Position numbers and translations under genes: made by a program
Shown here: positions 1 through 7,730 of the stretch, piece by piece
Layout of the letters: each line of letters opens with the position of its first letter
How positions within the stretch are numbered: the stretch's first letter is position 1
Source: SG8-38 sp041576815
GTDB taxonomy: Bacteria; Myxococcota_A; Polyangia; Polyangiales; Houyiibacteriaceae
Length of the DNA: 64,000 nucleotides
Direction of reading: 5' to 3'
NCBI GenBank assembly: GCA_041576815.1
Contig: JBFGKE010000016.1
Coordinates: 8,780-72,779, forward strand
Notes under the pieces: model-generated
The model's database searches: none
Seen by the model: only the letters and a program-made list of their open reading frames with translations
What the model was told of the DNA's origin: nothing

Positions 1-123
1 AGGGGCAAGAACGCGGCGATGAACTACTTCCAGACAATTCGAGATGCCGCCATCTTGCTCGCTCTGCTCGTCATCCCTGCTGCTTTCCTACGTGCCAATC
101 TACGGGATCCCTCGGACCTTTAA
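1..123 (+). pseudogene. mreC: MreC N-terminal membrane-anchor fragment, cut off by an in-frame TAA
   Basis: The frame is open from the window edge, with an ATG at 19, and ends at TAA 121-123. It is the same frame as the MreC body that follows. The peptide has a short polar start, a hydrophobic run of about 16 residues (AAILLALLVIPAAFL) and then RANLRDPSDL, which is how MreC proteins usually begin just before the periplasmic coiled coil. The expected continuation would be Asn-x-x-Asp-Arg. Comparing the frames, one extra T in TTT (118-121) and one missing G near 130 would explain the stop as two compensating indels. This may be a real lesion, an assembly error, or a stop that is read through. 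The gene may begin upstream of the window. Confidence 0.65.
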
Positions 124-135
124 TGGGTTGACCGG

Positions 136-867
136 GTGCTGGTCCAAGTGAGCGCCCCGGTCCAGTTCGTCGCCGCATGGGCGGCGGACACCGTGACGAG
201 CGTCGTCGAGGACTACGTGTATCTCGTCGACGTGAAGAGCGCCAACGACCACCTCCGCGCGGACAACGATCGCTTGCGACGAGAGATGCGAGCGATGCGG
301 AGCGATGCCCAACGGCTGCGGGAGCTCGGGTCGTTGCTCGGGCTTCGGGAGCGCTTGGCCACGGAGACGGTGACTGCGCGCGTCATCGCGAAAGACATCT
401 CGCCGTCGTTCAGGGTCGTGCGGCTCGCGGTCGATCGAGGCGAGCACGCAGGGGTTCGCGTGGGCATGCCCGTCGTATCCAATGAAGGCTTGGTGGGCCA
501 GATTCAGCGCGTGTCAGGTCGGTTTGCCGACGTCTTGCTCACCGTCGATCCCCAAAGCCGCGTCGACGTGGTCGTCGGCGAAGGACGTGCGCGCGGCCGA
601 ATCGAAGGGCTCGGCGAGCGAAACCGATACCGGTGCCGCATCCAGTTCGACCGAGCAGACGACGAGGTCGCGGTGGGTGACGAGGTCTTCACTTCGGGCC
701 TGGGAAAGAAGTTCCCTGCGTCGATTCTGATTGGCTACGTCAGCAAGATCGGCGACCAGGAGTTCGGCCTTCATCAAGAAGGCGAGGTCACCCCGTCCGT
801 CGACTTCACGAGGCTCGAAGAGGTCTTGATCCTGACCTCCGGCCCGAAAGAAACGGATGCCCTCTAG
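136..867 (+). CDS. mreC: Rod shape-determining protein MreC, periplasmic body
   Basis: MreC links cytoplasmic MreB to the periplasmic elongation enzymes PBP2 and RodA. This 243-residue reading starts at GTG 136. It has a coiled coil at about residues 30-70 rich in Leu, Arg and Asp, then the two beta domains; the stretch VRVGMPVVSNEGLVGQI is typical of the family. It lacks the N-terminal membrane helix, which lies in the same frame upstream of a TAA at 121-123. If the stop is real, the product would not be anchored or exported. GTG 136 has no clear ribosome binding site, so it may not be a natural start. mreD follows with a two-base gap. Family assignment is firm; intactness is not. Confidence 0.88.
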   Translation: MLVQVSAPVQFVAAWAADTVTSVVEDYVYLVDVKSANDHLRADNDRLRREMRAMRSDAQRLRELGSLLGLRERLATETVTARVIAKDISPSFRVVRLAVDRGEHAGVRVGMPVVSNEGLVGQIQRVSGRFADVLLTVDPQSRVDVVVGEGRARGRIEGLGERNRYRCRIQFDRADDEVAVGDEVFTSGLGKKFPASILIGYVSKIGDQEFGLHQEGEVTPSVDFTRLEEVLILTSGPKETDAL

Positions 868-869
868 GA

Positions 870-1403
870 TTGCGTAGGCTCGCGGTCATGCACGGCGCAA
901 GAGGCAGCATCTACATCGTCCTAGTCGTTTTCGCGATGCTGCTCGTTCAATCCGTGTTCACGCGTGTTTTCGCGCCGTATCCCTTTACTCCCTACCTGGG
1001 GCTCCCGGTCGTCTTCGCGCTCGGCACGGCTCCGGGGGTCCGCGTGCTTCGGGGTGCGGCGACCGCCTTTGCAACGGGCTACCTCTACGATCTCTTCACC
1101 GGCAATCCACTCGGTATTCACACGCTGGTATTCGTCGTCGGCTACCTCGCCGCCTGGCTGGTCGGCCGTCTCGTTTCGTTTCGGGGGGTTCCGTTCGAGA
1201 TGGTGCTGTCGTTCATGCTGACCGTGCTCCTCGGGGGTTTGCTCGAGATGATTCGTGGCTTCACGCCCGGGGGTATGTCCTGGGGCGGTTCAACGCTGGC
1301 GATTTCGCTGCTGGCGTCGTCGCTTGCGACGGCCGTGGTGGCGCCCATCCTCTTTGCCATGGTCCGCTGGCTCGACCCAGCTTCGGAGCGCGCGCCGACA
1401 TGA
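870..1403 (+). CDS. mreD: Rod shape-determining protein MreD
   Basis: MreD is the integral membrane partner of MreC in the elongasome. The 177-residue product is almost wholly hydrophobic, with about five to six membrane segments and the usual N-terminal pattern (a hydrophobic helix, then PYPFTPYLGLPVVFALG). TTG 870 is the longest start; ATG 888 is an alternative that would remove six residues. It lies between mreC and mrdA, and its stop overlaps the mrdA start by four bases (ATGA), which indicates translational coupling. Gene order mreC-mreD-mrdA-rodA is classical and supports the name, since MreD is otherwise poorly conserved. Confidence 0.9.
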   Translation: MRRLAVMHGARGSIYIVLVVFAMLLVQSVFTRVFAPYPFTPYLGLPVVFALGTAPGVRVLRGAATAFATGYLYDLFTGNPLGIHTLVFVVGYLAAWLVGRLVSFRGVPFEMVLSFMLTVLLGGLLEMIRGFTPGGMSWGGSTLAISLLASSLATAVVAPILFAMVRWLDPASERAPT

Positions 1404-3262
1404 TCACGCTTTCGCAACGCCGGGAGGTTGGGGAGTTCCGGAAGCGGTACCGCTGGATGGGGCTCTTCGTCATCTTGGTGTTTCTGGGGTTGATCGTCCG
1501 TGTCGCACAGGTGCAGCTGTTTCAGCGCGATCGGTGGTCGGGGATCGCGCAGCAGAACATCACCAAGACCCTCGAGCTTCCGGCCACGCGCGGTGTCATC
1601 CGCGACGTTGCCGGCCGCGTCGTTGCCTCGAACCGTCCTTCATACGACGTTCGCGCGATTCCCCGATTGCTCGAACCCGAGGACGTCGACCGAGTGGCAT
1701 CGTTGATGGGATTGAGCAGCCCTGATCGCAACGCGCTCCGCGCACGTATGAACGAGCTCTCGGCGGGCCGCCGCACCCAGCAGCTCGAGCTCTACAGCGA
1801 CATCGATCGCGAGCAGCTCGCCGCGTTGGAAACGCACATGGCGGAGCTCCCTGCGCTCGAAATCGTCACCGTGCCGCTCCGCGACTACCCGTATTCCACC
1901 TTGGGCGCCCATCTGATCGGGTATCTCAACGAGGTCAACCAAGAGGACCTCGAGCGCTCCGGTGGGGACAGCGCGTATCGGCCCGGCGATCGCATCGGGC
2001 GAAGCGGGCTCGAAAAGCGCTACGAGGCCCTGCTTCGGGGCTCCCGCGGATTTCGACGGGTCGTGGTCGATGCGCGCGGGCGCGCGCTCGAAGGCACGCG
2101 GCCAGACTCGCTTCAGGTCGAGATGCTCAAGAAACCGATTCCCGGCCACGACATTCAGCTCACGATCGACATGGAGCTGATGCAGGCCTTCGACCGGGCC
2201 TTTGCCCAGCACCCATCGGGCGCAGCCGTCGTCGTCGACATTCACACCGGCGCGATCCGCGCGCTCTACTCGAAGCCCGTCTACGACCCGAATGAAATGA
2301 GCAGCGGTCTCAGCACCAAACGCTACGCCGAGCTGACCTCCGATCCATTTCGCCCCCTGATCGACAAGACGATGTACGAGACGTACTTCCCGGGATCGAC
2401 CTTCAAGGTCGTCACGGCGCTAGCCGCCCTGCAAGACGCGGTCGTCGACCCGATGCAACGCGTGGAGTGTCTCAAGTTCATGAAGATCGGCCGCCAGAAG
2501 TTCCGGTGCAACAAGCGTCACGATTGGGTGGACCTCTACGAGGCGGTCGTACAGTCCTGCAACGTGTATTTCTGGGAGCTCGCCGAGGAGGTGGGCCTGG
2601 AGCGCATCAACCGGTACGCGCGTGCGTTTGGCTTCGCCGCGCGAACGGGCATCGGTGTCAACAGCGAGGCGGAGGGGTTTTTGGCGACGCGTGAATGGTA
2701 CGAGGAGCACTACGGTAGATTTCGGATCGGCTACACCCTCAATACCGCCATCGGTCAGGGCAACACCCGGGTCACCGTGCTTCAGCTCGCCATGGCCTAC
2801 GCTGCAATCGCGAACGGCGGCACCCTGTACACGCCGGAAGTCGTCCAAAACGTGAGGGCGCCGGACGGGTCCCTTTCCGAAACGTTCCAGCCACGCGTCG
2901 CGCGGCAGTTGGACATCGAGCCGCAGCACCTCGAGCTGATGCGAAGGGCGCTCGTGGACGTCGTACACGACGAGGCCGGCACTGCGCACGACGCTCGAAA
3001 CGAAGACGGCGTCCGCGTCGCAGGCAAGACGGGGACTGCGCAGGTGGTTGGGCGAAAGGGCCGCTCCGAGGATTCGGCGAGCGCGTGGTATCTCGACCGG
3101 TCGCACGGTTGGTTTGCCGGGTTTGCGCCGGCCGACGAGCCACAGGTGGCATTTGCCGTACTGGTGGAGCACGGTGGATCAGGCGGCACGAGCGCGGCGC
3201 CCATTGCCACCGCGGTCATGCAGACACACTTGGGCAAAGAAACCGACCAGGAGACCGAGTAG
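1400..3262 (+). CDS. mrdA: Penicillin-binding protein 2 (peptidoglycan D,D-transpeptidase)
   Basis: PBP2 cross-links lateral-wall peptidoglycan during elongation, working with RodA. The 620-residue protein has one N-terminal membrane anchor at about 20-40, a PBP dimerisation/pedestal domain at about 60-230 and a transpeptidase domain from about 265. All three active-site motifs are present: SxxK as STFK (Ser333, Lys336), SxN as SCN (386-388) and KTG (543-545). Length fits PBP2. The ATG overlaps the mreD stop, and rodA starts three bases after its stop. There is no sign of truncation. Confidence 0.97.
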   Translation: MITLSQRREVGEFRKRYRWMGLFVILVFLGLIVRVAQVQLFQRDRWSGIAQQNITKTLELPATRGVIRDVAGRVVASNRPSYDVRAIPRLLEPEDVDRVASLMGLSSPDRNALRARMNELSAGRRTQQLELYSDIDREQLAALETHMAELPALEIVTVPLRDYPYSTLGAHLIGYLNEVNQEDLERSGGDSAYRPGDRIGRSGLEKRYEALLRGSRGFRRVVVDARGRALEGTRPDSLQVEMLKKPIPGHDIQLTIDMELMQAFDRAFAQHPSGAAVVVDIHTGAIRALYSKPVYDPNEMSSGLSTKRYAELTSDPFRPLIDKTMYETYFPGSTFKVVTALAALQDAVVDPMQRVECLKFMKIGRQKFRCNKRHDWVDLYEAVVQSCNVYFWELAEEVGLERINRYARAFGFAARTGIGVNSEAEGFLATREWYEEHYGRFRIGYTLNTAIGQGNTRVTVLQLAMAYAAIANGGTLYTPEVVQNVRAPDGSLSETFQPRVARQLDIEPQHLELMRRALVDVVHDEAGTAHDARNEDGVRVAGKTGTAQVVGRKGRSEDSASAWYLDRSHGWFAGFAPADEPQVAFAVLVEHGGSGGTSAAPIATAVMQTHLGKETDQETE

Positions 3263-3265
3263 CCA

Positions 3266-4375
3266 ATGGCGATCGGGAGAACGATTCGAGACGACTTCGA
3301 TTGGCCGCTTTTCATCGCGGTATCGACCATCGCGTTGTTCGGGGTTCTGAATCTCTATAGCGCGACCGATGCCGGAGCGACGTCGGATGCGCATGTCCAG
3401 CAGCTCTACTGGCTGACTTTGGGTTTCGGCGTGGCCGCCCTCACTGCCGCGATCGACTACCGTCATTTCGAACGGTACGGCTGGGTGATCTACGGTGCGT
3501 GCGTTCTCGCGCTAGTGCTCGTGTTCGTGCTCGGAAAGAGCGTACGCGGCTCCACGCGTTGGATCGCGCTCGGGGGGTTCTCGCTTCAGCCGAGCGAGCT
3601 CATGAAGATCGGCCTGATCATCGCCCTCGCGAAATACCTCCACCACGACACGAAAACCGGCGGTCGAACCCTCGGGGATCTCGTGATTCCAGGGCTCATT
3701 CTCGCGCTGCCGATGGCGCTCGTCTTGATGCAGCCCGATCTCGGCACCGCGATGGTGCTGGCATTCATCTTTGCGAGCGTCATGCTCTTGACCAGACTCA
3801 AGCTGCGGTCCGTCGTGACCCTGGTTGCCACGTTCGTCGTCGCGGCCCCAGTCACGTGGTTCTATTTGCTCAAGGACTATCAGAAAGAGCGCATCACCGC
3901 GTTTTGGAGCCGGCTCGGCGGAACGCAGACCGATCTCCTCGACTCCGGATGGCACACGCACCAGTCGCTCGTGGCGATCGGAAGCGGCGGGCTCACGGGC
4001 AAGGGCTTCACGCAGGGCACCCAAACTCGCTTTCGATTTCTGCCCGACCAGCACACCGATTTTCCGTTCCCCGTTTGGGCGGAGGAGCACGGGTTCCTCG
4101 GGGCGGTGCTCCTGATCGGCCTATACTTGTTCCTGATCCTCTGGTCGCTGCGAATCGCGTCTCAAGCTCGTGACCGATTCGGGGCCGTGGTGGCCGTCGG
4201 GGTGGGTGCGATGCTCTTTTGGCAGACGGTGGTCAACCTAGGGATGGTTTCGGGGCTCTTGCCGGTGGTCGGAATGACGCTTCCGCTGTTCTCGTACGGC
4301 GGATCGAGCTTACTCTCGACGATGTTGGGTGTCGGTCTCTTGATGAACGTGTCGATGCGGAGGTTTTCACATTGA
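3266..4375 (+). CDS. rodA: Rod shape-determining protein RodA (SEDS glycosyltransferase)
   Basis: RodA is the SEDS-family peptidoglycan polymerase that pairs with PBP2 for side-wall synthesis. The 369 residues form about ten membrane segments. The conserved region before the last helices is intact (FLPDQHTDFPF followed by WAEEHGFLGA), as is the C-terminal LFSYGGSSLL motif. ATG 3266 lies three bases after the mrdA stop. The stop TGA 4373-4375 overlaps the TTG start of the next gene, so this gene is still within the operon. Confidence 0.97.
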   Translation: MAIGRTIRDDFDWPLFIAVSTIALFGVLNLYSATDAGATSDAHVQQLYWLTLGFGVAALTAAIDYRHFERYGWVIYGACVLALVLVFVLGKSVRGSTRWIALGGFSLQPSELMKIGLIIALAKYLHHDTKTGGRTLGDLVIPGLILALPMALVLMQPDLGTAMVLAFIFASVMLLTRLKLRSVVTLVATFVVAAPVTWFYLLKDYQKERITAFWSRLGGTQTDLLDSGWHTHQSLVAIGSGGLTGKGFTQGTQTRFRFLPDQHTDFPFPVWAEEHGFLGAVLLIGLYLFLILWSLRIASQARDRFGAVVAVGVGAMLFWQTVVNLGMVSGLLPVVGMTLPLFSYGGSSLLSTMLGVGLLMNVSMRRFSH

Positions 4376-5196
4376 GCGATTCCAAACCGGTGATGGCGGG
4401 CGTGATCCAGATGACCTCGACGGCGGATGTCGATGCGAACTTGGACACCGTGCATCGACTGGTCCGTGACGCTGCAATGCGTGGCGCCGAGGTGGTCGTC
4501 GTGCCCGAGTGCTTTGCCTATCTCGGTCCCGAAAAGGGCAAGGCGAGCGTTGCGGAAGCGATCGATGGCGGCGGGCCGATCCTCGAACGTTGCCGAGATG
4601 CCGCCATCGATGCCGGGATCGACGTGGTGTACGGCGGTTTTTGGGAGAAGAGCGACGTGCCCGGCAAGGTGCACAACGCCTGCATCTACATGCGCTCCGA
4701 CGGCTCGATCGACTCGGTGTATCGGAAGATCCACCTGTTCGACGTCGACCTGCCCGACGGCACGACCCTTCTCGAATCCGAGACCGTCGACCCCGGCGCC
4801 GAGCCCGTCGTCGCGACGGCTCCGTTTGGAACGCTTGGGTTGAGCGTTTGTTACGACCTCAGGTTCCCGGAGCTCTACCGGCGGCTCGTCGATGCCGGTG
4901 CAATCGCGCTTGCGGTGCCGGCCGCGTTCACGCTCACCACCGGCAAGGACCATTGGCACGTCCTTCTGCGAGCGCGGGCGATCGAGCAGCAGTGCTACGT
5001 CCTCGCCGCGGCGCAGACGGGGCACCACTATGGCAAGCGGTGGTCGTATGGTCACGCCTTGATTTCGGATCCGTGGGGCACCGTGATTGCCGAATGCGGG
5101 GAAGGCGAGGGCGTCGCGGTGGCGGCGATCGATCCGGCCTATGTCGAACGGGTTCGCCGCTCCGTTCCGAGCCTCGAACATCGGCGGCTTCGGTGA
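4372..5196 (+). CDS. Carbon-nitrogen hydrolase (nitrilase superfamily, Nit1/Nit2-like amidase)
   Basis: This is a nitrilase-superfamily amidase of about 274 residues. From the TTG at 4372 the triad is Glu46 (VVVVPE), Lys119 (VYRKIHLFDVDLPDG) and Cys160 (LSVCYDLRFPELYR). These flanking sequences are those of the Nit1/Nit2 branch, which includes deaminated-glutathione amidase and omega-amidase. TTG 4372 overlaps the rodA stop as TTGA; ATG 4393 is a reasonable alternative start. A longer frame reaching to 4219 is open but lies inside rodA and is not needed. Its place behind rodA suggests co-transcription rather than a wall function. The exact substrate cannot be told from sequence. Confidence 0.9.
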   Translation: MSDSKPVMAGVIQMTSTADVDANLDTVHRLVRDAAMRGAEVVVVPECFAYLGPEKGKASVAEAIDGGGPILERCRDAAIDAGIDVVYGGFWEKSDVPGKVHNACIYMRSDGSIDSVYRKIHLFDVDLPDGTTLLESETVDPGAEPVVATAPFGTLGLSVCYDLRFPELYRRLVDAGAIALAVPAAFTLTTGKDHWHVLLRARAIEQQCYVLAAAQTGHHYGKRWSYGHALISDPWGTVIAECGEGEGVAVAAIDPAYVERVRRSVPSLEHRRLR

Positions 5197-5215
5197 GTCG
5201 ACGCGGGGACGGCGA

Positions 5216-6052
5216 TTACCTCGGAAACCACGGAATGAGCCGGCTCGTCGTGCGCTGGTACTCGGCGTAGGCCGGGTATTTTCTCGCGGAGATTCTCTCG
5301 GTGAGGCCCGTCGAGCCCTGAAAAAGCATGGTGAGGAGCGCGGCGCCGGCAATTGTCCAGTTGAGCCATCCTGCGCCCGCGGCGATCGAGAACAGGTAGT
5401 ACGTCCACCACATCGCTTGCTCGCAGAAGAAATTCGGGTGACGCGAATAGCGGAACAGCCCCGTCGTGATGAAGCCCTTGTCGGGCGTCTCACCACGCGC
5501 GATCGCCGCGTGCTTCTCGTTTTGGAAGGCCCACTGCTGCTCGTCGGCAATCGTCTCGCCGATCAGCAGGACGATGAACGCGATTGCGGCGACGTAGTCG
5601 AGCCAGTTGAGCGGTGCACCCAGGTGCTGATAGGCAGCGTAGGAAGGAACGACGAGAAAGAGCAGCAGGAAGTTTTGAAACGGCGCCAAGAACGTCGCGT
5701 TCAGCACCTGAAACCACATCGGTCCGATCTTCCCTTGGATCTCTTCCCATCGATAGTCCTCGCCACCAGGCTTGTAGCCTCCTTTGCGTGCGAAGTTGTA
5801 GGTGAGCCGAACGCCCCAAAGCACGGTGAGCGCCGCCATGAGGTTCAGCCGGGCATCGCCGAAGCCGGCGTATCCCGCGAAGTGCACCGCAAAGAGCGGC
5901 GGGGTGATCGACCAGAGCCGATCCACCCACGAATACTCTTTCGTGATCAGCGACAGCACCCAGCAGAGAAGCGCAAAGCCCCCCGCACCCCAAAGCGCGC
6001 TCACGAACGGATCGGTCGTCTCGTACAAGTCGAAAAGCCCACTCATCATCAC
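5216..6052 (-). CDS. DUF1295 membrane protein (steroid 5-alpha-reductase-like family)
   Basis: A 278-residue integral membrane protein with about six to seven hydrophobic segments. Its C-terminal half holds the signature of the DUF1295 / steroid 5-alpha-reductase / isoprenylcysteine methyltransferase-like group: TTGLFRYSRHPNFFCEQ followed by a C-terminal ERISARKYPAYAEYQR-type segment. Members with known function reduce or methylate lipophilic substrates using a soluble cofactor, but most bacterial DUF1295 proteins are uncharacterised. It is converging on the nitrilase gene with a 19-base gap. It follows the sphingosine-phosphate lyase homologue on the same strand, separated by two palindromes, so co-transcription is possible but unproven. 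Confidence 0.88.
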   Translation of the reverse strand: MMMSGLFDLYETTDPFVSALWGAGGFALLCWVLSLITKEYSWVDRLWSITPPLFAVHFAGYAGFGDARLNLMAALTVLWGVRLTYNFARKGGYKPGGEDYRWEEIQGKIGPMWFQVLNATFLAPFQNFLLLFLVVPSYAAYQHLGAPLNWLDYVAAIAFIVLLIGETIADEQQWAFQNEKHAAIARGETPDKGFITTGLFRYSRHPNFFCEQAMWWTYYLFSIAAGAGWLNWTIAGAALLTMLFQGSTGLTERISARKYPAYAEYQRTTSRLIPWFPR

Positions 6053-6088
6053 CTCTCCTCGGGCCGCCGCACGCTACCGCAAGCTGGG

Positions 6089-6109
6089 AAAAGGGGACAG
6101 TCCCCTTTT
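6089..6109. repeat. REP-like palindrome, copy 1
   Basis: A perfect 10-bp inverted repeat with a single central base: left arm AAAAGGGGAC, one A, then the exact complement. It lies in the gap between the DUF1295 gene and the S1P lyase gene. A second copy of the GGGGAC core occurs about 50 bases away. It could act as a terminator hairpin for either strand, or be a REP element of the kind mobilised by Y1 (RAYT) transposases. No such transposase is in the window. Confidence 0.75.
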
Positions 6110-6159
6110 TGTGGAAGGCTTGGAGCTTTTCGCGGGCGCGGGATGACTGCAGGCGGGGA

Positions 6160-6174
6160 AGGGGACAGTCCCCT
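6160..6174. repeat. REP-like palindrome, copy 2
   Basis: A perfect inverted repeat with arms AGGGGAC / GTCCCCT around one A. It is the core of copy 1 at 6089. It overlaps the stop codon (6173-6175) of the S1P lyase gene, so it would form a hairpin at the very end of that mRNA. Paired copies with a short spacer are the usual arrangement of REP doublets. Confidence 0.7.
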
Positions 6175-7681
6175 AAACTTCGTACAAGACGTCTAGGTAG
6201 CGTTCTAGGAGGTCGGTGACGACGCCTTGGACGGGGAGCGTGTTGGCCATGCCGTAGACCGGGGCCATGCCCCCCTTTTCTCGTGGGTTTTCTTTGGTGT
6301 GCTGAACGGCGGCGCGTAGATCGTCGAGGAAACGGTCGGCGATGCCCTCTTGCGTATGCCTGAGCGTGACCGCGATGTGCACTGCCGGCGGCTTGTGCAG
6401 TCCGTTGAGATTCCAGCGGCGCTTCGTCATGAAGTCCATGATTCGGTAGATGTCCAGCTCGTCCGAGCCGAAGGCGATGACCCAAAGCGGGTCGCCGAGC
6501 ACGCGCAGCTCCGGGATTGCACGGATGCCGTCTCGAATCCTAGCGCCGGTTTCCAAGATCCGCCGGCTGGCGTCGAGATAGCCGCTTTGGCCCATCGACA
6601 TCATGGCCGCCCAGCACGCAGCGCTGAGCGCACCGGGCCGGCTCCCCGCAAACGTCGGCGAGAAATAGAGGCCCCCCGGCCAGTCCGCGACTTTGTAGTA
6701 CTGATAGTGGCGAAGGTCGTGATTGCGATAGAGCACCACGCTCGTGCCCTTCGCGGCGTAACCGTATTTGTGCGTGTCCGCCGACATCGAGGTCACCCCC
6801 GGCAGCCGAAAATCGAACGGCTCGACGCCGTAGCCGAGCTTCGCCGCCCAAGGCAGGACGAACCCGCCGAGGCACGCATCGGTGTGAAACCCGATGCCCC
6901 GTTCCCGGGCAAGCTCCGAAAGCTCCTCGATCGGGTCGATGACGCCGTGCGGAAACGACACGGCGGAGCCGACGACGCAAATCGTGTGCCGGTTGATCGC
7001 CTTTTTGGTGGCCGCGACGTCGGCGCGATAGTCCGGCCCCACCGGCACCTTCACCAGCTCGATTCCGAAGTATTGTGCGGACTTGTCGAATGCTGCATGC
7101 GCCGTGGTCGGCACGACGAGCTCCGGAGCGGTGATCCCTTTTTCGTCGCGCGCCCGGTCCCTGTAGCTCCGCATCGCCAGCATGATGCTCTCGGTTCCAC
7201 CGCTCGAAACCGCGCCGCACACCTGGGCATCCTGTGCCCACTGCGCGCCGAGCATGTTTGCCGTCATCGAGACGATTTCCGCTTCGTATTTCGCGATGCT
7301 CGGCCAAAGGTCGGAGTGAAGGGGGTTGGTCTGCGACGTGATCGCATAGGCCTCGTTGAGAAAAGCAATGTGCTCGGGGTCACCGTGGTACACCGCGCCC
7401 GATACGAAGCCGTCCCGCCAGCGCGCCTCCTCGCGGCTGTCGAGGTCGCGAATCTGCGCCAGGACTTCTTGCCGCGGGATCCCCTGTTCGGGCAGCGTCC
7501 CATGGCTTTCGACCTCGCCCGCGTACGGCTTCGCCGCCTTGCGGAGCTCTTGCATGATGGGCGCGTACTCCGCCTCGAGCCTGTTCTTGACGATCGGAAG
7601 ACGCTTTGCGTACTTGTAGATGCGCGCAACGATGGGCTCGAGAGGGCCGAGCTTCAGGTTCGCCAAATCCTTGATGTCCAT
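6173..7681 (-). CDS. Sphingosine-1-phosphate lyase homologue (PLP-dependent)
   Basis: A 502-residue fold-type I PLP enzyme. It follows the eukaryotic sphingosine-1-phosphate lyase almost segment by segment: GAVYHGD near 96, NPLHSD near 119, SGGTES (160-165), HTDACLGGF (Asp268 for the PLP pyridine nitrogen), the Schiff-base motif SADTHKYGYA with Lys305, GGLYFSPTFAGSRPG, and the C-terminal GMAPVYGMA. Known relatives cleave phosphorylated long-chain bases to a fatty aldehyde and phosphoethanolamine. Unlike the animal enzyme it has no clear N-terminal membrane helix. The FGGY kinase gene lies 49 bases upstream on the same strand. It could instead be a related amino-acid decarboxylase, but the motif match favours the lyase. 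Confidence 0.9.
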   Translation of the reverse strand: MDIKDLANLKLGPLEPIVARIYKYAKRLPIVKNRLEAEYAPIMQELRKAAKPYAGEVESHGTLPEQGIPRQEVLAQIRDLDSREEARWRDGFVSGAVYHGDPEHIAFLNEAYAITSQTNPLHSDLWPSIAKYEAEIVSMTANMLGAQWAQDAQVCGAVSSGGTESIMLAMRSYRDRARDEKGITAPELVVPTTAHAAFDKSAQYFGIELVKVPVGPDYRADVAATKKAINRHTICVVGSAVSFPHGVIDPIEELSELARERGIGFHTDACLGGFVLPWAAKLGYGVEPFDFRLPGVTSMSADTHKYGYAAKGTSVVLYRNHDLRHYQYYKVADWPGGLYFSPTFAGSRPGALSAACWAAMMSMGQSGYLDASRRILETGARIRDGIRAIPELRVLGDPLWVIAFGSDELDIYRIMDFMTKRRWNLNGLHKPPAVHIAVTLRHTQEGIADRFLDDLRAAVQHTKENPREKGGMAPVYGMANTLPVQGVVTDLLERYLDVLYEV

Positions 7682-7730
7682 CTGCTTTGCCTACTACTGG
7701 TGCTCGCGATCGGCCAACCTCCGCGCCGGG

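Noticed and set aside
4162..5550. Long minus-strand open frame of 462 codons opposite the nitrilase gene
   Set aside because: The plus strand encodes an intact nitrilase with its Glu-Lys-Cys triad. The antisense product is Arg/Ser-rich with no family likeness, a common effect of high GC.
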